Below, piece by piece: positions 55,642 through 62,644 of a DNA stretch of 64,000 bases; the first letter of the stretch is position 1, and the number at the start of each line of letters is the position of its first letter. This DNA comes from Shinella yambaruensis (GTDB lineage: Bacteria > Pseudomonadota > Alphaproteobacteria > Rhizobiales > Rhizobiaceae). The notes under the pieces are model-generated. The model was not told the origin of the DNA. It ran no database searches and saw only the letters and a list, made by a program, of their open reading frames with translations. Location: NCBI RefSeq assembly GCF_022899355.1, contig NZ_JALJCK010000005.1, positions 124,001 through 188,000 of the forward strand, written 5' to 3'. The position numbers and the translations under genes were made by a program.

Positions 55642-56541
55642 TCAAGGACCGCCAGAGACGGCAAAGCGCTGCAACAGCCATTGCCGGAAGGCGCGGGCCT
55701 CCGGGGAGAGGCGCTTGAAATCGCGGGCGACGAGCCAGTAGGCGCCGTAGCGGATCGAGATGTCGAAGAGCTGCACGAGACGCCCTTCGGCGATGTCCTC
55801 GGCCGCGAAGGCGCGGTCGACCAGCGCGATGCCGTGGCCGCGCAGCGCCGCCTGCAGCACGAGATTGCCTTCGGTGAAGATCTGCGCCCGCCCGGGCGGC
55901 ACATCCGGCAGGCCGGCGGCGGCGAACCAGCGTTGCCAGGCGCTGCGGTTCTCCTCGTGCAGCAGCGTATAGGCGAGGATATCGGCCGGCACGCGCAGCG
56001 GCGGCCCCTCCGCCATCAGGCAGGGCATGATCACGGGCACCAGCTCCACGTCCGCCAGATGCTCGGCCGCAACGCGCGGCCAGGCCCTGGCATCCATGCC
56101 GTGCCGGATGGCGATTTCCGCCTCGTGCGTGCGGAACTCGATGAGCCGCATGTCCGATTCGACCACAACGTCGATCTCGGGATGGTCAGCATGGAAATCG
56201 TCGAGATGCGGCACGAGCCAGCTTGCCGCGAAGGAAGGCTCGGAGCTGATCTCCAGCAGCCCGCCGCCGCGCCGGCCGCGGATCTCCGACAGGCTCGCAT
56301 CCATTGCGTCGAAGGCGCGCGACAGGACGTCGAGCAGCGCCTCGCCGGCGGAGGTGAGGCGCACGCTGCGATGGCGGCGCTCGAAGAGCGGCTTGCCGAG
56401 CTCGGCCTCCAGCTCCTTGACCTGCCGGCTCACCGCGGCCTGCGAGACGAGCAGTTCCTCGGCCGCCAGCGTGAAGCTGCCGAGCCGGCCCGCCGCCTCG
56501 AAACTCCTGAGCGCCGTGAGCGGCAGACGTCCGCGTTTCAT
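55642..56541 (-). CDS. LysR-family regulator, GcvA-type
   Basis: 299-residue transcription factor. The winged HTH is at residues 1-65: LPLTALRSFEAAGRLGSFTLAAEELLVSQAAVSRQVKELE with EAELGKPLFERRHRSVRLT, named here as successive blocks. The GcvA-type opening (R-x-P-L-T-A-L-R-x-F-E-A-A) and the periplasmic-binding-like effector domain with EIAIRHG place it in the GcvA/AmpR group. ATG 56541 is the natural start. It is divergent from a small ORF and the polysaccharide deacetylase gene, which it may regulate; no T-N11-A box was assigned with confidence. Confidence 0.92.
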   Translation of the reverse strand: MKRGRLPLTALRSFEAAGRLGSFTLAAEELLVSQAAVSRQVKELEAELGKPLFERRHRSVRLTSAGEALLDVLSRAFDAMDASLSEIRGRRGGGLLEISSEPSFAASWLVPHLDDFHADHPEIDVVVESDMRLIEFRTHEAEIAIRHGMDARAWPRVAAEHLADVELVPVIMPCLMAEGPPLRVPADILAYTLLHEENRSAWQRWFAAAGLPDVPPGRAQIFTEGNLVLQAALRGHGIALVDRAFAAEDIAEGRLVQLFDISIRYGAYWLVARDFKRLSPEARAFRQWLLQRFAVSGGP

Positions 56542-56641
56542 CGCATAACCTCAAGTCATCCGAAATCGACGATAAACTCGTTTGAGCCGCAGGGGCAAGC
56601 GGGCGGACACTCCGTGCAGACCGAAAGCACGGAGAACGACG

Positions 56642-56770
56642 ATGTTCGACCCCATCACCCGCATCTTCATGGATGTCATCCGCATCCTCACCTTCCAGAC
56701 CGGGCGGCCGGCGCCGCCGCGCCACAGGAAAGCCGTTGTTAACCACTCGGATACCGACCGGGTGCGATAA
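56642..56770 (+). CDS. Small ORF (42 aa) divergent from the LysR gene
   Basis: Possible 42-residue protein: MFDPITRIFMDVIRILTFQT forms an amphipathic or hydrophobic helix, followed by GRPAPPRHRKAVVNHSDTDRVR, a basic tail. GGAG lies eight bases before the ATG. It starts 100 bases from the divergent LysR start and ends 34 bases before the deacetylase start. The family is not recognised; a short regulatory target or membrane peptide is possible. Confidence rests on the ribosome-binding site and position only. Confidence 0.45.
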   Translation: MFDPITRIFMDVIRILTFQTGRPAPPRHRKAVVNHSDTDRVR

Positions 56771-56804
56771 CGGCCGCGAGAGACGAAGGGACAACGAAGA
56801 CGAC

Positions 56805-57860
56805 ATGCCGATCCGCAGTGTCATGCGACAGGGACTGAGGCGCGCCGTGATCACCGGCGGGCTGGAGTTCGCGCACCTGGCCGAACGCGTCGGGCTGATG
56901 GCGTCCGCCCGCGGCATGGGCGCGATCTTCACGCTGCACCATGTGCGGCCGAAGACGCCGCAGGCCTTCGATCCGAATGCGCATCTGGAGGTCACGCCGG
57001 AATTTCTCGATGCGGCGATCGAATACCTCACGGAAGAAGGCTACCAGTTCGTGGCGCTGGCCGACATGCCGGCGCGGCTCGCCATCGCGCGCGCCGGCGA
57101 GCGCTTCGCCGCCTTCACGCTGGATGACGGCTACCGCAACAATGCGGTCCATGCCCAGCCGGTCTTCACGCGGCACAAGGTGCCGTTCACCGTCTTCGTC
57201 TCACCGGGCTTCACCTGCAAGACCCACGGCATCTGGTGGGAGACGCTGACGGAACTTCTGCGCACCGCGCCCCATCTGGAATTCGATTTCGGCTCCGGCG
57301 CGATCGCCATGCCGCTTGCCACGCCCTTCCAGAAACAGGCCGCCTATGCCCGGCTCGCCCGCTTCATCCAGGCAGAGATGGAGGAGGCGGCAGCGATCGA
57401 GCGCCTCGATGCGGCGGCAAGGGCCCATGGCATCGATCCGCTGATGATCACCGAACGGCTCGTCATGCGCGAACCGGAGCTGAAGAGCCTCGTCGTCAAC
57501 CCCCTTGCCTCGATCGGCGCCCATACGGTGAGCCACCGCGCCCTCGCGCGCCTCGGCGACGAGGAGGCGCGCCACGAGATGGACCAGTCGGCCGCGCGCA
57601 TCGCCGACATCGTCGGCCACCGGCCGGACACGCTCGCCTATCCCTATGGCGACCGCGCCGCCGTCTCGCCGCGCGAGCACAAGCTTGCAAGGGACCTCGG
57701 CTTCCGCGTCGCCGTCACCACGGATCCGGGCACGCTTTCGGCCCGCTCCTTCGACGCGCCGACGACCCTGCCCCGTATCTCGCTGAACGGGCACTACCAG
57801 AAGCCGAAATATGTCGGCGCGCTGGCCTCGGGCATTCCCTTCCGGCTGATGCGGCGCTGA
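56805..57860 (+). CDS. Polysaccharide deacetylase (NodB-like)
   Basis: 351-residue carbohydrate esterase 4 family protein. The metal triad is D108 (AAFTLDDGYRNN, with catalytic D107) and H240/H244 in SIGAHTVSHRAL. LAYPYGDRAAVS supplies the later conserved motif. IFTLHHVRP is the first strand of the NodB barrel. No signal peptide is obvious. ATG 56805 lies after GAAGG/ACGAAGACG; weak but the only reasonable start. The substrate (chitin oligosaccharide, peptidoglycan or exopolysaccharide) cannot be told; genes for nodulation are not nearby. Confidence 0.9.
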   Translation: MPIRSVMRQGLRRAVITGGLEFAHLAERVGLMASARGMGAIFTLHHVRPKTPQAFDPNAHLEVTPEFLDAAIEYLTEEGYQFVALADMPARLAIARAGERFAAFTLDDGYRNNAVHAQPVFTRHKVPFTVFVSPGFTCKTHGIWWETLTELLRTAPHLEFDFGSGAIAMPLATPFQKQAAYARLARFIQAEMEEAAAIERLDAAARAHGIDPLMITERLVMREPELKSLVVNPLASIGAHTVSHRALARLGDEEARHEMDQSAARIADIVGHRPDTLAYPYGDRAAVSPREHKLARDLGFRVAVTTDPGTLSARSFDAPTTLPRISLNGHYQKPKYVGALASGIPFRLMRR

Positions 57861-57901
57861 GCTATGGCCTCCGCACGTTCAGGAAACCGTTCCATGCTGC
57901 G

Positions 57902-58055
57902 CCCCCCTCTGGCCTGCCGGCCATCTCCCCCTCAAGGGGGGAGATCGGCTAGAGGCGAAAACCTCGCTCAAATTGCAACGCTAAAAAGAGGGCAAAATGC
58001 CGCCCCATCCAATCTCCCCCCTTGAGGGGGAGATGGCCGGCAGGCCAGAGGGGGG
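57902..58055. repeat. MITE-like element, type B copy 3
   Basis: Terminal inverted repeats 57902-57945 and 58012-58055 match perfectly over 44 bases. The 66-base spacer contains GCGAAAACCTCGCTCAA, as in copy 1. It lies between the convergent deacetylase and pdxH genes. Confidence 0.93.
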
Positions 58056-58088
58056 TATGCCGCCATAGAACACGGCGGTCCCGAATTT

Positions 58089-58709
58089 TCACGGATACAT
58101 CCTGACCTTCGTCCAGCCCGCGCCGTCCTCCGTGCGGCGGAATTCCACGCGGTCGTGCAGGCGGAAGGGGCGGTCGTGCCAGAATTCGATCGAGACGGGC
58201 CTGATGCGGAAGCCGGACCAGTGCGGCGGGCGGGGGATCTCGCCGATGGCGTAGCGGGCCGTGTATTCGGCGACGGCCTTTTCCAGCGCGAAGCGGCCTT
58301 CCAGCGGGCGCGACTGCTTCGACGCCCAGGCGCCGATGCGGCTGCCGCGCGGGCGCGAGGCATAATATTCGTCGGCCTCGGCATCGGTGACGATCTCCAC
58401 CTCGCCGCGGATGCGCACCTGGCGGCGCAGGGACTTCCAGTGGAAGCACATGGCGGCCTTGCGCGCGCCAAGGATCTCCACGCCCTTCCGGCTCTCGAAA
58501 TTCGTGTAGAAGACGAAACCGCGCGCATCGAACCCCTTGAGCAGGACCATGCGCACATTCGGCAGGCCCGCCTCGTCGACGGTGGCGAGCGCCACCGCGT
58601 TCGGGTCGTTCGGCTCGGTCTTCCCCGCCTCCTCCAGCCATGCGCCGAAGAGGGAATAGGGTTCGTTTTCCTCGGTGAAGTCACCGCTTGTTAACGCATT
58701 TTCGCTCAT
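58089..58709 (-). CDS. pdxH: Pyridoxamine 5'-phosphate oxidase
   Basis: 206-residue FMN enzyme making pyridoxal 5'-phosphate from PNP or [28 protein letters not shown] is the FMN-binding start; [32 protein letters not shown] and [15 protein letters not shown] are PdxH signatures; the C terminus has [18 protein letters not shown] and RLHDRVEF, the substrate and PLP-binding end, closing in [11 protein letters not shown] 58709 is standard. It is divergent from the RT0821-like gene. Confidence 0.97.
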   Translation of the reverse strand: MSENALTSGDFTEENEPYSLFGAWLEEAGKTEPNDPNAVALATVDEAGLPNVRMVLLKGFDARGFVFYTNFESRKGVEILGARKAAMCFHWKSLRRQVRIRGEVEIVTDAEADEYYASRPRGSRIGAWASKQSRPLEGRFALEKAVAEYTARYAIGEIPRPPHWSGFRIRPVSIEFWHDRPFRLHDRVEFRRTEDGAGWTKVRMYP

Positions 58710-58738
58710 ATTCGATTCAATGCCGATCTATTGGCTGC

Positions 58739-59200
58739 ATGAGGCAGGTTGGAGTGGACGTCATAGCAAAGTCGCGAGCGCAGACAAAGCCATACGGGGC
58801 ACATTGCCTTGCGGTTGTTGTCGTGACCCTGTGCGGCGCCTCTCTCTCGGGCTGCATGGGCGGTCTCGACCTCTTCGACGGCGGCAAGGTGGATGCCGTG
58901 CGCACCAGTTCCGTGCCCGCCGGCACGGAGCGGCTGACCGACGAGATCACCGTGCGCAATGCCGTCTCCTCCGCCGATCTTGCGCGCATCGGCGGCAGCC
59001 CCATTCCCTGGGCGAACTCCGCCTCGGGCAGCGCCGGCGTCATCAGCAGCATTGCGGAAAACCGCGACAATGCCGGGCGGCCCTGCCGCGATTTCGTGAC
59101 GACGCGCCATTCCTACCAGGGCATCGCCAACTATTCCGGCCGGACCTGCCTTGCCAGTTCCGGCGAATGGCTGCTGCTCGCCTTCGACCTGCAGGGTTGA
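58739..59200 (+). CDS. RT0821/Lpp0805-like surface lipoprotein
   Basis: 153-residue exported protein. The segment AHCLAVVVVTLCGASLSGC ends in a lipobox-like SGCMGG, so a lipoprotein is likely. The mature part has GRPCRDFVTTRHSYQGIANYSGRTCLASSGEWLLL, in which C-R-x-F and the second Cys match the RT0821/Lpp0805 surface-protein family. The start is uncertain: ATG 58739 is used here, while GTG 58754 has AGGCAGG upstream. It is divergent from pdxH and upstream of a DnaJ-like gene, a common rhizobial order. Confidence 0.8.
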   Translation: MRQVGVDVIAKSRAQTKPYGAHCLAVVVVTLCGASLSGCMGGLDLFDGGKVDAVRTSSVPAGTERLTDEITVRNAVSSADLARIGGSPIPWANSASGSAGVISSIAENRDNAGRPCRDFVTTRHSYQGIANYSGRTCLASSGEWLLLAFDLQG

Positions 59201-59298
59201 GGGCGCGCGATCTTTGCGATTTCTCAACTCTGACCCGTAACGAGTGATTAGGACGTTCATCGCTATCATGGCGGGCAAAACGGCAACGGGTGGAAGTT

Positions 59299-60360
59299 AT
59301 GCGTGACCCCTATTCGGTGCTCGGTGTGAAGCGGAACGCCGGGCAGGAGGAAATCAAGGCTGCCTGGCGCTCGCTGGCGAAGGCCGTGCATCCCGACCAG
59401 AATCACGACGATCCCAACGCCACCGTGCGCTTCACCGAGGCCGGCCGCGCCTACGACATCCTGCGCGATCCCGACAAGCGCAGCCGCTATGACCGCCAGC
59501 AGCGCGAGGCCGAACTGCGCCGCATGGAGCAGATGCGCCGCCAGCAGGCCGAGCGCAAGACGAAGAGCGAGGCGCCGCCGCGCATGTCGAACGAGGATGC
59601 GGAGGACATGATCGCCCGCATCTTCGGCGTCGATTCGCGCGGCCAGCCGGCGGAGACCAAGGCACAGGCCCAATCCCAGGCGCAGCCTCGCCCGCAGGCA
59701 CAGGCACAGGCGACCGCAGGCCCCGCCCAGGACGCCCGCAAGGCGACCGACGAGCCGGACGCGGAGAAGGCGGCACCAGGCCGCGGCGTCGCCCCGGCGT
59801 CCAACCTCATCTCCGCCATCATCCGCCGCATCCGCGGCAGCCGCGCCAAGGTGGAAACGGCGCCCGACTTCGTCGCAGACGTCGCCGTCAGCGTCGAGGA
59901 CATCCTCAACAAGGTGCGCCCGACCGTCGAGACACCGGACGGCCAGACGCTGCGCGTGCCGGTCGGCGCCGGGTCGACCGACGGCCAGGTGATCCGCCTC
60001 AAGGAGGCCGGACACCGTATCGAGGGCCTTAGGCGCGGCGATGCCGTCCTTACCCTGCGCGTTATTCCCGGCCGCTTCCGGGTCGACGGTTTCGACCTCA
60101 AGGTCGACCTGCCGGTGACGATCGAGAATGCCGTGCTCGGCTGCGAGACGACCGTCGAGGGCCCGCTCGGGACCCTCCCCGTGACGGTTCCGGCCTGGTC
60201 GGGCTCCGACCAGCAGATCCGCATTCCCGGCGAAGGCCTCGTCATGGAGAACGGCGAGCGGGGCGATCTCGTCGCCGAAATCCGCCTCCTCCTGTGGGAA
60301 AAGCCGGACGACAAGATGATCGACCTGATGCGCAGCCTGCGCGAAGGGCTCTATCTTTAA
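59299..60360 (+). CDS. DnaJ-domain co-chaperone (CbpA-like)
   Basis: 353-residue Hsp40-type protein. The J domain (residues 1-70) begins MRDPYSVLGVKRNAGQEEIK and has the Hsp70-stimulating HPD at 31-33. A charged helix and a Gln/Ala-rich linker (about 118-145) replace the zinc finger. The C-terminal substrate domain, about 190-350, has LRVPVGAGSTDGQVIRLKEAGHR and VTIENAVLGCETTVEGPLG, so this is type B (CbpA/DjlA-like), not DnaJ itself. ATG 59299 follows GGAAG; GTG 59290 is possible but too close. fabI lies downstream. Confidence 0.92.
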   Translation: MRDPYSVLGVKRNAGQEEIKAAWRSLAKAVHPDQNHDDPNATVRFTEAGRAYDILRDPDKRSRYDRQQREAELRRMEQMRRQQAERKTKSEAPPRMSNEDAEDMIARIFGVDSRGQPAETKAQAQSQAQPRPQAQAQATAGPAQDARKATDEPDAEKAAPGRGVAPASNLISAIIRRIRGSRAKVETAPDFVADVAVSVEDILNKVRPTVETPDGQTLRVPVGAGSTDGQVIRLKEAGHRIEGLRRGDAVLTLRVIPGRFRVDGFDLKVDLPVTIENAVLGCETTVEGPLGTLPVTVPAWSGSDQQIRIPGEGLVMENGERGDLVAEIRLLLWEKPDDKMIDLMRSLREGLYL

Positions 60361-60395
60361 GCGCTTCGTGACGCTTTCATAAAACATGCACCCAT

Positions 60396-60412
60396 TGTTA
60401 CGTGTGCTAACA
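60396..60412. promoter_or_regulatory. Inverted repeat upstream of fabI
   Basis: TGTTA-CGTGTGC-TAACA (5-bp arms, 7-base spacer) is about 80 bases before the fabI start in the only AT-rich part of the interval. Operator candidate; no known regulator motif was matched. Confidence 0.3.
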
Positions 60413-60492
60413 GTTCCTGAACCCCCGCGCGCTTGAACGCCATTGCCGCCTATGCCATAGGCAAACCTGACTTACGTATCAGGGGGCAAACC

Positions 60493-61311
60493 ATGGTTCA
60501 GGCATCTGGTCTGATGAAGGGCAAGCGCGGCGTCATCATGGGCGTCGCCAACAACCGTTCCATCGCCTGGGGCATCGCCAAGGCTATCCACGCACAGGGT
60601 GGCGAGATCGCCCTCACCTACCAGGGCGATGCGCTGAAGAAGCGCGTCGAGCCGCTGGCCGCCGAAATCGGCGCGGTGCTGGCCGGCGATTGCGACGTCT
60701 CCGACGAGGCGTCGATCGACGCCGTCTTCGAGAACATCGAGAAGACCTGGGGCAAGATCGACTTCCTCGTGCACGCCATCGGCTTTTCCGACAAGGACGA
60801 ACTGACCGGCCGCTATGTCGACACGACGCCGGCGAACTTCGCCAAGACCATGCAGATCTCGGTCTATTCCTTCACCTCCGTCGCCCGCCGCGCGGAAAAG
60901 CTGATGACCGACGGCGGCTCGATGCTGACGCTGACCTATTACGGCGCGGAAAAGGTCATGCCGAACTACAATGTCATGGGCGTCGCCAAGGCCGCGCTGG
61001 AGGCGAGCGTAAAGTATCTCGCCGTCGACCTCGGCCCGAAGAACATCCGCGTCAACGCCATCTCGGCCGGCCCGATCAAGACGCTCGCGGCCTCCGGCAT
61101 CGGCGACTTCCGCTACATCCTCAAGTGGAACGAGTACAACGCGCCGCTGCGCCGGACCGTCACCATCGAGGAAGTGGGCGATGTCGGCCTCTACATGCTC
61201 TCCGATCTTTCGCGCTCGGTGACCGGCGAGACCCATCATGCGGACAGCGGCTACCATGTCGTCGGCATGAAGGCCGTCGATGCGCCGGACATCTCCGTCG
61301 TCAAGGACTGA
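60493..61311 (+). CDS. fabI: Enoyl-[acyl-carrier-protein] reductase (NADH)
   Basis: 272-residue short-chain reductase catalysing the last step of each fatty-acid elongation cycle. MKGKRGVIMGVANNRSIAWGIAK is the nucleotide-binding start of FabI. The catalytic pair is Y159 and K166 in MPNYNVMGVAKAALE (Y-x6-K), and SAGPIKTLAASGIGDF with HHADSGYHVVGM complete the signature. ATG 60493 has AGGGGGC upstream. Rhizobia often carry two FabI paralogues, so another may exist elsewhere. A histidine phosphatase gene follows 29 bases later, possibly co-transcribed. Confidence 0.96.
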   Translation: MVQASGLMKGKRGVIMGVANNRSIAWGIAKAIHAQGGEIALTYQGDALKKRVEPLAAEIGAVLAGDCDVSDEASIDAVFENIEKTWGKIDFLVHAIGFSDKDELTGRYVDTTPANFAKTMQISVYSFTSVARRAEKLMTDGGSMLTLTYYGAEKVMPNYNVMGVAKAALEASVKYLAVDLGPKNIRVNAISAGPIKTLAASGIGDFRYILKWNEYNAPLRRTVTIEEVGDVGLYMLSDLSRSVTGETHHADSGYHVVGMKAVDAPDISVVKD

Positions 61312-61340
61312 TACAGGCCTTTCTCCCGAGGTTTCCCGCC

Positions 61341-61922
61341 TTGCTCATCTACATGATCCGCCACGGCCAGACCGCGTGGAATGCAGAGGGCAGGCTGCAA
61401 GGCCAGAAGGACATCCCGCTGAACGAGACCGGCCGCCGCCAGGCGGCCGGCAACGGCGCCGCCCTCAAGGGCATTCTCGGCAAGAAAGCCGGCGATTTCG
61501 ATTTCGTCGCAAGCCCGCTCGGGCGCACACGCGAGACCATGGAGATCCTGCGCGGCGCCATGGGGCTCGATCCGCTGGCCTACCGCACCGATGCCCGCCT
61601 CGTCGAAGTCTCCTTCGGCGACTGGGAGGGCCATACGCTGCCCGAACTGATGGCCGAAGCGCCGGGGCGGGTCGAGGAGCGCAGCCGCGCGAAATGGAAC
61701 TTCATTCCGCCGGGCGAAGCGGCGGAAAGCTACGAGATCCTCTCCTGGCGCGTCGCCTCATGGCTTGCCGACGTGCGCAAGCCGACCGTCTGCGTCAGCC
61801 ATGGCGGCGTTTTCCGCGCGGCCTTCCGCCTCAACGGCATGGACGAGGAGGAGGCGGCCAACACGCCGATCCACCAGGACCGCGTGCTGCGCATCGACGC
61901 GACGGGAATGCACTGGCTCTGA
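61341..61922 (+). CDS. Histidine phosphatase (phosphoglycerate mutase-like)
   Basis: 193-residue phosphatase of the histidine phosphatase superfamily. IYMIRHGQTAWNAEGRLQGQKDIPLN is the RHG motif with phospho-accepting His at residue 8; ASPLGRTRETMEILR and LVEVSFGDWEGHTLPEL carry the Arg and Glu, and CVSHGGVFRAAF the second His. TTG 61341 is the likely start: GAGG lies upstream and family members start M-L-V/I-Y-M-I-R-H-G; ATG 61353 would remove the first strand. Small-molecule phosphatase, exact substrate unknown; fabI is immediately upstream. Confidence 0.9.
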   Translation: MLIYMIRHGQTAWNAEGRLQGQKDIPLNETGRRQAAGNGAALKGILGKKAGDFDFVASPLGRTRETMEILRGAMGLDPLAYRTDARLVEVSFGDWEGHTLPELMAEAPGRVEERSRAKWNFIPPGEAAESYEILSWRVASWLADVRKPTVCVSHGGVFRAAFRLNGMDEEEAANTPIHQDRVLRIDATGMHWL

Positions 61923-61932
61923 GGAGCGAAGG

Positions 61933-62090
61933 CTCCTTACCTGCCTGCCGGCATCCTCTCCCCGCAAGCGGGGCGAGCAGCGATGGGCTCGCCGTTTTCC
62001 TGCATTCAGCCCATTTCCGGAGGAAGGAGCGGCACGGCATTCCCCTTCTCCCCGCCCGCGGGGGAAGGTCCCGGCAGGGGGATGAGGGAC
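61933..62090. repeat. Palindromic repeat, type A copy 3
   Basis: Left arm CTCCTTACCTGCCTGCCGGC with CCCCGCAAGCGGGG; right arm CCGCCCGCGGGGGAAGGTCC CGGCAGGGGGATGAGGGA. The middle is longer than in copies 1 and 2. It lies between the convergent histidine phosphatase and DUF1344 genes. Confidence 0.87.
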
Positions 62091-62096
62091 GACCCT

Positions 62097-62357
62097 CTAC
62101 TGGATGATCTCCAGATCGTTGATGACGCGCTTGCCGTCGACTTCGGTGTAGAAGACCAGCACCTTCACGCCCGGCTCCAGGCCTTCGAAGTTGAACTCCT
62201 CCGGCGCCTGGTACTTCTTGCCGTCGTCCAGCGAGAGGCTGAGATTCGTCGTGTCGACATTCGTGATCACCGCCTCCACGTCGGCGCTTTCGGCCGAAGC
62301 GGCGAGCGGCGAGAGAAAAACGGCCGTGGCCATCAGCGCGGCGATCAGAAAGCGCAT
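62097..62357 (-). CDS. DUF1344 exported protein (86 aa)
   Basis: 86-residue small secreted protein. MRFLIAALMATAVFLSPLAASA is a signal peptide. The mature 64 residues, ESADVEAVITNVDTTNLSLSLDDGKKYQAPEEFNFEGLEPGVKVLVFY read in blocks, have the D-T-x-x-x-x-L-x-L-D-D-G-K-x-Y pattern of DUF1344, a small beta-barrel (OB-like) family of unknown role common in rhizobia. ATG 62357 has AGAGG upstream. An ATG at 62399 would add residues MASKKTDSFPEVRK before the signal peptide and is unlikely. Function unknown. Confidence 0.87.
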   Translation of the reverse strand: MRFLIAALMATAVFLSPLAASAESADVEAVITNVDTTNLSLSLDDGKKYQAPEEFNFEGLEPGVKVLVFYTEVDGKRVINDLEIIQ

Positions 62358-62644
62358 CTTGCGAACCTCTGGGAATGAATCAGTCTTTTTGCTGGCCATG
62401 TCAGATGCCCCCCAAATATGGCGAAATTCGCCCGCCCCCGCGCGCGTCACGAAATGGATGGCCGGAAAGGTCAGGCGAATCAAGGCGCACCGCCGGCTCG
62501 TCCCCCGAATTGACGGACAAGTCGGCAACGCTCCTGTGGACGGAGCCGCCGTATCGGATGGGAAGTGCAAGTATTTCAGCTGCTTATAAATGCAATTTTA
62601 ACAATGCCTCACTTACCGTTTTGCGATCATCGGGGACCGCCGTC
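62358..62644. other. Divergent promoter region, DUF1344 / sensor gene
   Basis: 287 bp without a gene. The half nearest the sensor gene (62565-62625) is AT-rich (TTTCAGCTGCTTATAAATGC and TTTTAACAATGCC) and a likely promoter. Nothing else was recognised. Confidence 0.5.
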
